From Streptomyces dysideae (GTDB taxonomy: Bacteria > Actinomycetota > Actinomycetes > Streptomycetales > Streptomycetaceae), in assembly GCF_001514305.1 (NCBI RefSeq), contig NZ_KQ949098.1, positions 62,001 through 126,000 of the forward strand: a stretch of DNA of 64,000 nucleotides. The letters run 5' to 3'. The translations under genes were made by a program, and so were the position numbers. A model generated the notes under the pieces. The model worked only from the letters and a program-made list of their open reading frames with translations, made no database searches and was not told where the DNA came from. This document shows positions 35,054 through 44,200 of the stretch, piece after piece; the first letter of the stretch is position 1; each line of letters opens with the position of its first letter.

Positions 35054-36673
35054 TTGTCCGATTCATTATTGGAAGAGCCGGAAGAACCTCTTTGGTACCC
35101 GGCCACCCGGATGCAGCAGGGCCTGTGGGTCCTCGATCGTGACGAACTGCAGAGGCCGACCCAACTCGTCCCGTCCGTTGTCGAGTTCACCGGCGACGTG
35201 GACCACGGACAGCTGGTCGAGGCCGCCCGGGTGACCATCGCCCGGCACCCTTCGCTGCGGGCCCGCTTCCGTTTCAACCCCAAGCGCCGACGGGTCGAGT
35301 ACGCCACCCACCAGGAACCCGGCAGAGCCGTACTCCGTGACGCCGAGGCCGAAGGGCTCCGCGAGGCCGAGGTCGACGCGCTCGTGCGGAAGCTCTGCAG
35401 CACCCCGTTCGACCTGGCCGTCGACGCGCCCGCCCGGGCCGTCGTGTTCCGGCTCGATGCCCGGCGCACCCTGCTGGTGCTGGTCTCGCACCACATCGTG
35501 GTCGACGGCCTGTCGCGCACGATGCTCCTGGAGGAGATCTTCGCCGTCTACCGGGCCGGGCTCGCCGGCACCCGGCCCGAGCTGAGCGATCCGCCGCATC
35601 CCGCCTCGGTCGTCGCCGACCGCTCGCCCGAGGAGGTGGCCGCCCAGGTCGCCGAGGTCGTCGAGCGGCTGCGCGGCGCCCCTCTCGACGTGGCCCTGCC
35701 CTTCGAGCGCGGTGCCGGTGACGACCTGGAGGCCGCCCGGCTCGGCGCCACCGTCACCACCCGGCTCGACGCGGAGCGCACCGCGAAGGCCCTGTCGGTC
35801 GCCTCCGAGGAGGGCTGTACGACGTTCATGCTCGGCGTCGCCCTGCTCGCCGGCACGCTGTCCCGCGGCAGCGGACAGCGGGACTTCCTCATCGCCTTCG
35901 CCTGGCCGGGCCGCGACCATCCGGACGCCGGCGACGTCATCGGCATGTTCATCACCACCGTGGTGCTGCGTGTCTCCCTGGAGCCGGACACCAGCTGGCG
36001 GGAACTTCTGCGCAACGCCCGGATCGCGAGCATGGAGGCGTTCATGGACGCCGACGTGCCGCTGGACGCGCTCGCCGCCGAGCTCAACCCCGACCGGACC
36101 AGGCTCTGGCCGCCCCTCACCCCGGTCCTGCTCAACCTCGACGACGCACCGCACACCCCGGCCCTCGCCCCGGGCGTCACCGGCCGGCTGCGCCCGCTCG
36201 ACCCCCTCTACGTCAAGTACGACCTCGCGGCGTTCGTCAGAGTCGCCGACGCCGCGGAGGGCCGGCAACTGGAGCTGTCCCTGGACTATCCGACGGACGC
36301 CACCGACCACTCCGCCGTGTCCGCCTTCCTGACGGATCTGCGGCACAGCGCCGCGGACCTTGCCACTTCACCGGAGGAACCCGTGCTGGAACAGCCCGTC
36401 GAGACGATCAACCTGGACGACCCCGAGGAGCGGCTCTCCCTCGTGCGGTCCATCTGGTGCGAGGTCCTCGGCATCGACGCCGGCGATGCCGCCGATGCCA
36501 TCGACGACGACGTCAGCTTCTTCGAGGCCGGCGGCGACTCGCTGCTCCTCGTGGTCCTGGTGGAGCGCCTCAGCCAGGCCTCTGGGCGGACCCTGCGCAC
36601 CATGGACCTGTTCCGCTCCGCCACCGTCAGCGGCCAGGCCGATCTCCTCGCGAAGCCCGCCGAGGCGGTCTGA
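35054..36673 (+). CDS. NRPS subunit, condensation-thiolation (C-T), no adenylation domain
   Basis: 539 residues from TTG 35054, nine bases after GGGGGGA; an in-frame TGA at 35030 limits the start. Residues ~15-430 are a condensation domain with core C1 YPATRMQQGLW and the intact active site SHHIVVDG. Residues ~455-530 are a carrier with FFEAGGDSLL (Ser496 for phosphopantetheine). No adenylation domain, so the carrier must be charged in trans or receive an intermediate. As the first subunit, the C domain may take an acyl or aminoacyl starter. Codon 5 is TTA. The stop overlaps the next start (TGATG). Confidence 0.9.
   Translation: MSDSLLEEPEEPLWYPATRMQQGLWVLDRDELQRPTQLVPSVVEFTGDVDHGQLVEAARVTIARHPSLRARFRFNPKRRRVEYATHQEPGRAVLRDAEAEGLREAEVDALVRKLCSTPFDLAVDAPARAVVFRLDARRTLLVLVSHHIVVDGLSRTMLLEEIFAVYRAGLAGTRPELSDPPHPASVVADRSPEEVAAQVAEVVERLRGAPLDVALPFERGAGDDLEAARLGATVTTRLDAERTAKALSVASEEGCTTFMLGVALLAGTLSRGSGQRDFLIAFAWPGRDHPDAGDVIGMFITTVVLRVSLEPDTSWRELLRNARIASMEAFMDADVPLDALAAELNPDRTRLWPPLTPVLLNLDDAPHTPALAPGVTGRLRPLDPLYVKYDLAAFVRVADAAEGRQLELSLDYPTDATDHSAVSAFLTDLRHSAADLATSPEEPVLEQPVETINLDDPEERLSLVRSIWCEVLGIDAGDAADAIDDDVSFFEAGGDSLLLVVLVERLSQASGRTLRTMDLFRSATVSGQADLLAKPAEAV
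35066..35068 (+). promoter_or_regulatory. TTA codon 5 of the first NRPS gene (bldA dependence)
   Basis: Codons 3-6 read GAT TCA TTA TTG. TTA is read only by the bldA tRNA in Streptomyces, which is scarce in vegetative growth. With every gene downstream translationally coupled, this one codon could delay the whole assembly line until development. Confidence 0.8.
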
Positions 36674-39600
36674 TGGCGCCGACTCGCGAAGCGCTGGCCG
36701 TCTCCGTCCTCGGCGACGGGGTGGACCCGGTGAGCTTCGCCACGGAGACGTTCCTCTCCCTCGGCGGTGACTCGCTGCGGGCCATGCGCCTGGCCGCCCA
36801 GGCCCAGGAGCAGCTCGGCCTGCGCATCCCCGTGAGCGAGCTGCTCGGCGGCCGGCCGCTCGCCGAGGTGCTCGCCGGGGCGTGGGCCGAACGGACCGTC
36901 GAGGCGACCGTGGGGGCCGGCTCCCGCGACGACATCGCCCTGACGCCCGTCCAGCGCGGCATGTGGCTCATCGAGCGGGTCGTCGGCGGATCGCCGTACA
37001 ACCTCGTCTTCACCTGTCACGCCGAGGACGGCGGCCGGATCGACCGCGGCGCCCTCGCCAAGGCGCTCGCCGAGACCGCGGCCCGCCACGAAGGGCTGCG
37101 CACCGTCTTCCGGGAGAGCTCGCGCGAGGGCGAGGACGATGTCGTACCGGACGTACTGGCGGCCCACACACCGCAGTTGACGGAGATCGTGCACGAGGGG
37201 CCCGTCGAGGACTTCACGGCGTTCGTGCGCCGCGAGGGCGCCGAGCAGGGCCGCCGCCCCTTCGACCTGTCGGCCGCGCCCGCCTGGCGCCTGCTGCACT
37301 TCTCGCACCCGCAGGGCCGCGACGCCGTCGTCCTGGCCGCGCACCACATGGTGCTCGACGGCTGGGCGGTCGGGCTGCTGCTGCGCGAGCTGTTCGCCCG
37401 GTACGCCGCGCTCACCGGTACCGGCCCCGAACCGCTCACCGAACCCCCGGTCCCGCTACGTGCCCTGAGCGACCGTCAGGAAGCACAGCACGCAGGAGGC
37501 GTGTGGGATACCCAGGCCGAGTTCTGGAAGAGCCACCTCGCCGGTGCGTCCACGACCCTGGAACTCCCCGCCGACCGGCAGCGCCCCGCCCTGCAGGACG
37601 CCTCGGGCGAGCGCACCGGCCTCGACCTCGGGCCCGCCGTGTCCGCCGCCGTCACCGAGCGGGCCCGCACGCTCGGCGTCACGCCGTACGCCTTTCTGCT
37701 CGGCGCGTTCGGTCTGGCCCTCGGCCGCCGTACCGGGGCCCGCAGCCTGCTCGTCGGTGTGCCGCTGCTCGGGCGGCAGAGCAGCGACCTGGAGCGGCTG
37801 ATCGCCGTCGCCGGCAACCTCGTACCGGTCCGCGTCGACCTCGACGACGAGGCGAGCCCCGCCGACTACCTGCGCTCCGTGCACGCCTCGCTCGCGCACA
37901 GCATCGACGCGGGCGACCTGCCCTTCGAGGAACTGGTCTCCCGGCTCGGCGCCGAACGCAGCCTCGGCTGTCACCCGCTGGTCCAGGTCTGCTTCGGCAT
38001 GCACGACCAGCTGGTGCCGCAGCACATCGACGCGGGCACCGCACGGCTGCGGGTCGAGGAAGGGCACGGCGGCGGCTCGCAGTTCGACCTGACCATGCTC
38101 ATCGGGCACTCCGACCCGGCCTACGCGGGCCACGTCGAGTACGCCACCGCCGTGTGGACCGAGACCGAGGCCCGCTCCTTCGTCGCCGACTTCCTGGCCG
38201 GCGTCGCAGAACTGGCCACCGGTGCGGCGGAGCGCCTGGCGGACGTGCGCTGCATATCCGCCGACGGCCACGCCCGGCTCGCCGAACTCAACGACACCCG
38301 CCGGGAGTTCCCCGACACCTCCCTCGACGCGCTGTTCCGCGCGGCCTCCGCCCGCACCCCGGACGCCATCGCCGTACGCGACGAGTCCGCGCAGCTGACG
38401 TACGCCCAACTGGCCGACGCCGCCCGTGAACAGGCGCGGCTGTTGCGCGCGGCCGGGGTCCGCCCCGGGGACCGGGTGCTGGTCGGTGTCGAACGCTCGG
38501 TCGCCGAGGCCGTCGCCGTTCTGGGCGTGCTGGAGGCGGGCGCCGCGTACGTCGGCGTCGAGCAGAGCGCCACGGACGCCCAGCTGGCGAGGATCGTGGC
38601 CCGCGCCGAGCCGTCGGCCGCGCTCGTCGGACCGGCCGACGGCGAGGCCGCCGTCCGCTTCCGCGCCCTCGGCGCCGCACCGGTCGCGGTGTGGGAGCCC
38701 ACCTGGCAGCCCGCCCCGGCCGCCGACGGCCACGACCTCGCACCTGAGGACCCCGCCCGGCTCGCCTACGTCGCCTTCACCTCCGGCTCCACCGGCGAGC
38801 CCAAGGGCGTAGCCGTACCGCACCGCGCCGTGATCCGGCTCGTCCACGAGGCGGGGTTCGTACGCCTCGGACCGGGCGAGCGGATGCTGCGCCTGTCCCC
38901 GCTGGCGTTCGACGCCTCGACCCTTGAGGTGTGGGGCGCCCTGCTCACCGGGACGACCCTGGAGGTGCACCCGGCGGGCCTCGCCTCGCCCACCGAACTC
39001 GGCGCGTTCCTGCGCGAGCGCGAGATCACCGTGGCGTGGCTCACCGCGGGCCTGTTCCGGCTCGTGGAGGAGTTCGCGCCCGACTCCCTCGGTGGCCTGA
39101 AACAGCTGCTGACCGGCGGCGACGTGGTGCCGCACGAGCACACCGCCCGCGTGCTGGCCCGCCATCCCGGCCTCGTCGTCACCAACGGCTACGGCCCCAC
39201 CGAGAACACCACCTTCACCACCACCCACTCGGTCTCCTCGCCCGACGAGGCCGACGGCCCGTTGCCCATCGGCCGGCCCGTGCCCGGCACCCGGGTGTAC
39301 GTCCTCGACACGCACCGCAGACTGCTGCCGCCCGGCGCGGTCGGCGAGCTGTACGCGGCCGGAGCAGGCCTCGCCGACGGGTACCTCGGGGACCCGGACG
39401 AGACGGCACGCTCCTTCGGGGAGTTCTCGCCCGACGTGCCCGAGCGGCTCTACCGCACCGGCGACGTCGTGCGCATCGACTCCCGTGGCCGGCTGACCTT
39501 CCTCGGCCGCGCCGACGACCAGGTCAAACTCCGCGGCTACCGGGTCGAACTCAGCGCCATCGGCGACGTACTGACCGGCCACCCCGCCGTCCAGGACGCC

Positions 39601-40095
39601 GTCGTCCAGGTCACCGAGGGGGACAGCGCCGACAAGCGGCTGGTCGCCGCGGTGGTGCCGGCGCCGGGCGCCGCCCTCGCCGCCACCGAACTGCGCGCCC
39701 TGCTCCAGCAGAAGCTGCCCGCCTACATGGTCCCCACCCTGTGGACGATCGTCGACCGCATCCCCGTCACCGCCAACGGCAAGGTCGACCGCCGCGCCAT
39801 CGCGGCCGGCGCCGTCCCCGCCGGGCAGGCCGAGCGGGCCGCGGCCGACCGCGGCGCGACCGCCACCGCGTACATCGTCGAGCTGTTCGCCGAGCTCACC
39901 GAGGCAGCCGAGACGGGGACGATCGACACAGACACCGACTTCTTCATGGTGGGCGGCAACTCCCTCGGGGCGGTGCGCCTCGTCCGCAAGGTGAAGGAGA
40001 AGCTCGGCGTGACCGTGCGGCTGCGCGACTTCCTGCTCTCCCCGACCCCGGCGGGCCTCAGGGCACTCGTCGAGAAGGAGGCCGGCGGCGCGTGA
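36673..40095 (+). CDS. NRPS subunit, T-C-A-T, valine-like specificity
   Basis: 1140 residues; ATG 36673 shares its A with the preceding TGA. Domains: carrier ~5-75 (LSLGGDSLRAM, Ser34), condensation ~88-540 (LTPVQRGMW; AHHMVLDG), adenylation ~548-1040 (A3 FTSGSTGEPKG, A5 NGYGPTENT, A7 YRTGD, A10 NGKVDR), carrier ~1055-1130 (FMVGGNSLGAV, Ser1097). Aligning to PheA gives the ten-residue code DALWLGGTFK, close to the classic valine code DAFWIGGTFK, so valine or another branched aliphatic residue is expected. The leading T follows the T that ends the previous subunit, giving tandem carriers across the subunit boundary. The stop overlaps the next P450 start (GTGA). Confidence 0.92.
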   Translation: MAPTREALAVSVLGDGVDPVSFATETFLSLGGDSLRAMRLAAQAQEQLGLRIPVSELLGGRPLAEVLAGAWAERTVEATVGAGSRDDIALTPVQRGMWLIERVVGGSPYNLVFTCHAEDGGRIDRGALAKALAETAARHEGLRTVFRESSREGEDDVVPDVLAAHTPQLTEIVHEGPVEDFTAFVRREGAEQGRRPFDLSAAPAWRLLHFSHPQGRDAVVLAAHHMVLDGWAVGLLLRELFARYAALTGTGPEPLTEPPVPLRALSDRQEAQHAGGVWDTQAEFWKSHLAGASTTLELPADRQRPALQDASGERTGLDLGPAVSAAVTERARTLGVTPYAFLLGAFGLALGRRTGARSLLVGVPLLGRQSSDLERLIAVAGNLVPVRVDLDDEASPADYLRSVHASLAHSIDAGDLPFEELVSRLGAERSLGCHPLVQVCFGMHDQLVPQHIDAGTARLRVEEGHGGGSQFDLTMLIGHSDPAYAGHVEYATAVWTETEARSFVADFLAGVAELATGAAERLADVRCISADGHARLAELNDTRREFPDTSLDALFRAASARTPDAIAVRDESAQLTYAQLADAAREQARLLRAAGVRPGDRVLVGVERSVAEAVAVLGVLEAGAAYVGVEQSATDAQLARIVARAEPSAALVGPADGEAAVRFRALGAAPVAVWEPTWQPAPAADGHDLAPEDPARLAYVAFTSGSTGEPKGVAVPHRAVIRLVHEAGFVRLGPGERMLRLSPLAFDASTLEVWGALLTGTTLEVHPAGLASPTELGAFLREREITVAWLTAGLFRLVEEFAPDSLGGLKQLLTGGDVVPHEHTARVLARHPGLVVTNGYGPTENTTFTTTHSVSSPDEADGPLPIGRPVPGTRVYVLDTHRRLLPPGAVGELYAAGAGLADGYLGDPDETARSFGEFSPDVPERLYRTGDVVRIDSRGRLTFLGRADDQVKLRGYRVELSAIGDVLTGHPAVQDAVVQVTEGDSADKRLVAAVVPAPGAALAATELRALLQQKLPAYMVPTLWTIVDRIPVTANGKVDRRAIAAGAVPAGQAERAAADRGATATAYIVELFAELTEAAETGTIDTDTDFFMVGGNSLGAVRLVRKVKEKLGVTVRLRDFLLSPTPAGLRALVEKEAGGA

Positions 40096-41264
40096 ACGGT
40101 ACGCCCCCGCTCGCGTGGGACGAGGGCCTCGAATGCTGGGTGGTCGCCGATCCGCGACTTGCCCGGCAGGTCCTCAACCACCCCGGCTTCACATCCGGGA
40201 CGTTCGAGCGCTCCTTCCAGCTGTACATGACCGACGCCGCCCGCGAGGAGTACCGCGAGCTCACCGAGTTCCTGCGGCTGTGGTTCGTCCAGACCGACTC
40301 TCCCGAGCACACCGCGCTGCGCCGCCCGGTGCAGCGGGTGATGTCTGCGTCGTACGTACGTTCCCTCACGCCGCACGTCGAGGAGATCACCGACGCGTGC
40401 CTCGACGCGCTGGCCGCGGCCGTGCCGCACGACGTCGTGCCGGCCGTCGCCGACGGCATCTCCGGCACGGTGATGGCGCACGTCGTCGGCGTCGCCGAAC
40501 CGCCCGAGGTACTGCACCGCTGGGCACGCACCCTGTCGCTGTTCATCGGTGCGATGTACCGCCGGGACTACGCCCGCGAGGCCCATCACACGATGGTGGA
40601 GATGACCGAGGCCCTGTCTCGGGCCACCGCCCCGAAGGCCTTTCCGCAGGAGACCCCCGAGGACCGGGCGCGCACCACGGCGACCTGGGCGATGAACCTC
40701 TTCGGTGGCCTGGAGACCACGTCGTCGCTGCTCGCCTCGACCGTCCTGGACGTCCTGGGCGAGCCGACGGTGTGGGACGCCGTGCGCGAGCAGCGCCCCG
40801 GCGCCGCGGAGGCGTTCGTGGAGCGGGTGCTGCAACGCCGCCCGCCCCTGCGGCACCTGGGCCGCGTCGTCGCCCACGACCAGGAACTCGCCGGGAAGCG
40901 CATGAAGCGGGGCGACCTCGTCCTTGTCAGCCTCACGGGCGAAGGCCTGCTTGCCGACGATGGCACACCGGCTGGGGGCTCCCCCGTCACCGACGGCACC
41001 ACACCGGCCGCGGGCTGCCCCGTCACCGGCGCGGGGGTGGGGGCGGGCGCGGCCGGGGGCGGCTCGGGCGAGCAGCATCTGGTCTTCGGGTTCGGGCCGC
41101 ACTACTGCGTCGGCGCGCCGCTCGCCCGGCTGGAGGCGGCAGTGCTGCTGCGCCGGTTCGCCGCGCGCTTCCCGGACGCCCGGCTCGCGGGCGAGGCCGC
41201 GGTGTGGGGTCCCAACCTCTCGTACGTGGGCCTCGATCATCTCTACGTCGATCTGGGGGTGTGA
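40092..41264 (+). CDS. Atypical cytochrome P450 lacking the ExxR and meander motifs
   Basis: 390 residues from GTG 40092, coupled to genes on both sides by GTGA overlaps. The heme loop FGFGPHYCVG (Cys339) and the I-helix FGGLETTSS are normal. The K-helix reads VERVLQRRPP: aligned to the usual EELLR, the invariant Glu and Arg become Arg245 and Gln248. The meander (ANRDPxxFPxPxxFD) is replaced by a Gly/Pro/Thr-rich stretch with two SPVTDG-like units. These features normally hold heme and core fold. It may be a diverged enzyme, a structural partner, or decaying; it lies inside a tightly coupled operon, so it is probably expressed. Confidence 0.85.
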   Translation: MNGTPPLAWDEGLECWVVADPRLARQVLNHPGFTSGTFERSFQLYMTDAAREEYRELTEFLRLWFVQTDSPEHTALRRPVQRVMSASYVRSLTPHVEEITDACLDALAAAVPHDVVPAVADGISGTVMAHVVGVAEPPEVLHRWARTLSLFIGAMYRRDYAREAHHTMVEMTEALSRATAPKAFPQETPEDRARTTATWAMNLFGGLETTSSLLASTVLDVLGEPTVWDAVREQRPGAAEAFVERVLQRRPPLRHLGRVVAHDQELAGKRMKRGDLVLVSLTGEGLLADDGTPAGGSPVTDGTTPAAGCPVTGAGVGAGAAGGGSGEQHLVFGFGPHYCVGAPLARLEAAVLLRRFAARFPDARLAGEAAVWGPNLSYVGLDHLYVDLGV

Positions 41265-44200
41265 CCGTGCCGAGCGCGGCAGAGCGCGGGGACGGCGCGG
41301 TGGCCGTCGTGGGCATGGCCTGCCGGCTGCCCGGAGCCGACGACGTGGACCAGTACTGGGCGACGTTGACCGCCGGTGCCGACGGCATCAGCCGTTTCGA
41401 CCCCGAACAGCTGATCGCCCGGGGCGTCGACCCCTCGTACGTCCGCCGGGAGAACTTCGTCCCCGCCATGGGCGTCATCGCCGGATCCCGCCGGTTCGAC
41501 CACGCGTACTTCTCCTACAGCCGGGCCGAGGCCGCGGCGACGGACCCGCAGCAGCGGGTGTTCCTGGAGTGCGCGGTCACCGCGTTCGACGACGCGGGGC
41601 TCGACCCGACCCGCTTCCGGGGCCCGATCGGGGTGTACGCGGGTGCCGACCGGGTGGGCGAACACACCGACCCCGACCTGGGTGAACTCGCCCGCTACAT
41701 CGGGCGGGAGAAGGACTTCCTCGCCACCCGCGCTGCCTACAAGCTGGGGCTGCGCGGCCCCGCGATCACCGTCCAGACCGCCTGCTCCACCTCGCTGACC
41801 GCGACCCATCTCGCCGTACGCGCCCTCGTGGGCGGCGAGTGCGACGCGGCGCTCGCCGGGGGCGTCACCGTGATGCCCGACGGGGAATGGGGCTATCTGT
41901 ACGAGCCGGGCGGCATCCTCTCGCCCGACGGCCGCTGCCGGCCCTTCGACGAGGACGCGGCGGGCACCGTGCCCAGCGAGGGCGTCGCCGTGGTGGTGCT
42001 CAAGCGGCTCGCGGACGCGCTGCGCGACGGCGACCGGATCGCCGCCGTGATCACCGGCACCGCCGTCAACAACGATGGCTCGGACAAGATGGCGTACACC
42101 GCGCCTTCCCCGACCGGGCAGAGCGCGGTGATCCGCGCCGCGCAGACGGTCGCGGGCGTGGACCCGGCGGACGTCGGCTACGTCGAGGCGCACGGCACCG
42201 CGACCCGGCTGGGCGACCCGGTGGAGGTGCAGGCCCTCGCCGACGTCTTCGGCAGCACCGCGGCGGGTCGCGAGCGGTGCGCGCTCGGCGCCGTGAAGGG
42301 GAACATCGGGCACACCGGGGTCGCCTCCGGAGTCGCCGGGCTGATCAAGACCGCGCTGATGCTGGAACACGGCCGGCTCGTGCCCACCGCGCACTACACC
42401 AGGCCCAACCCCCTTCTGGAGCTGGACGGTTCGCCGTTCCGGATCGTCGAGCGGTGCGAGCCGTGGGAGCCCCGCCGGGGCGACGGAGCCCGGATCGCCG
42501 CCGTCAGTTCCTTCGGTGTGGGCGGCACCAACGCCCACGTGGTCCTCGCATCCGCGCCCCGCCGCGCCTGGCTCCCGGACCGTGCCGGACCCCGGCCCCT
42601 GCTGGTGTCCGCGGCCGCGCCGCACGCTCTCGGCCGGATGGCGAAGGCACTCGCCGACCGGCTCGGCCCGGCGGACCGGGAGGGGGCCACGCCGTCCGTC
42701 GCCGAGGTCTCCCGCACCCTCGCCGCGCGGCGCGCGTACAAACACCGGGCGGTCGTCGTGGCGAGGGACGCGGAACAGGCGGCCCGGCTGCTGCGCGGGG
42801 TCGCCGAGCGGGAGGGCGCCAGGGACTCCGCCGCCAGGCCGCGCAGGCTCGGCAAGGTCGCGTTCGTCTTCCCCGGCCAGGGCACCCTGCGGCACGCGGC
42901 GGGTGCCGCGGCCCATCGCGCGCTCCCCGGATTCCGGACGGCGTTCGACGCGATACGCAAGCATGTGCACGACGGTCACGGCATCGACCTGACGCCCGTC
43001 GTCGCGGAGGGATCCGCCGGGCGGGACGGCACGCCGGAGGACTGGTTCGCCGACACCGTGCACCAGCAGCTCGCCCTGTTCGCCCTCGGACAGGCCTTCG
43101 GCAGCCAGCTCCGGGAGTGGGGCGTACGGCCCGCCGCACTGCTCGGCAACAGCGTCGGCGAGTACGCGGCCGCCGCCCTCGCCGGGGTCTGGTCGCCCCA
43201 GGACGCCGCCGACCTGGTGTATCGCCGGGCCCGCGCCATGTGGGACACCGAACCCGGCCGCATGGTGAGCGTCATCGCCGACGTCCGCGAGGTCGCCGCC
43301 CGGCTCCCCGCAGACGGCGAGGTCACCGTCGCCGTCGAGGGTGCGGGCTCCGTCGTCCTGTCCGGCCCCGAGCATGCCGTCGCGGACCTGCTGGCGGGGG
43401 ACGCACTCGCGGACCTTTCGATCACGCCGGTGCACACCCGGCGGGCCTTCCACTCGAAGGCCATGGAACCGGCAGCCGAGGCGGTGCGGGCGTCCCTGTC
43501 GTCGGTGCCCGCCCGCCCGCCCCGGCTGCCGCTGGTCTCCAACGCCACCGGCGACTGGGCCGACCCGGCCCAGGTGGCCCGACCCGGCTACTGGGCCACC
43601 CAGGTGCGCAGCCCCGTGCTCCTCGCCCACGCCATGGAAACCCTGCTCGCCTCGGGCTGCACGACGTACGTCGAACTGGGCCCGGGCAGCTCGATGCTCG
43701 GCGGACTGCGCCGCAGCTCCGGCTGGGACGCCGCCGCCTTCACGGCCGTACGACTGACCGGCCGGCCCGGGGAAGACGCCGACGCCGCACTGCTGTCGGC
43801 GCTCGGCACGCTGTGGGAACTGGGCGCCGACCGCGCGATCGACGACGTACGGGAGTCCGCCGGCCCCGGGGCGGTGCGCTGCTCGCTGCCCGGCTACCGG
43901 TTCCAGGGCGAGAACCCACGCGACGACCGCCGACGCTCGCGTGCTCCCGCGCCCGAGTCGGCGGCCGCATCCGGGTCGGTGGCCGCGCCCAGGCCGGCGG
44001 GGGCACCGAGGCTGGCGGGGGCACCCAGGCCGGCTGCCGCATCCGAGCCGGCGGCCGCGCCCGAGCCGGCGGGGGCACCGAAGCCGGCGGGAGCACCCAG
44101 TCCAGTTGCCGTACCAGGGCCGGCGGCCGCGCCCAGACCGGCGACCGCACTCAAGCCCGCAGCCGCACCCCGGGCCGTGCTCGAAGAGCTGTGGTGCCGC

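Noticed and set aside
34733..35066. N-terminal extension of the leftward P450 up to 35066
   Set aside because: The extra residues do not resemble a P450 and cover the divergent promoter. The TTG at 34733 has a good Shine-Dalgarno.
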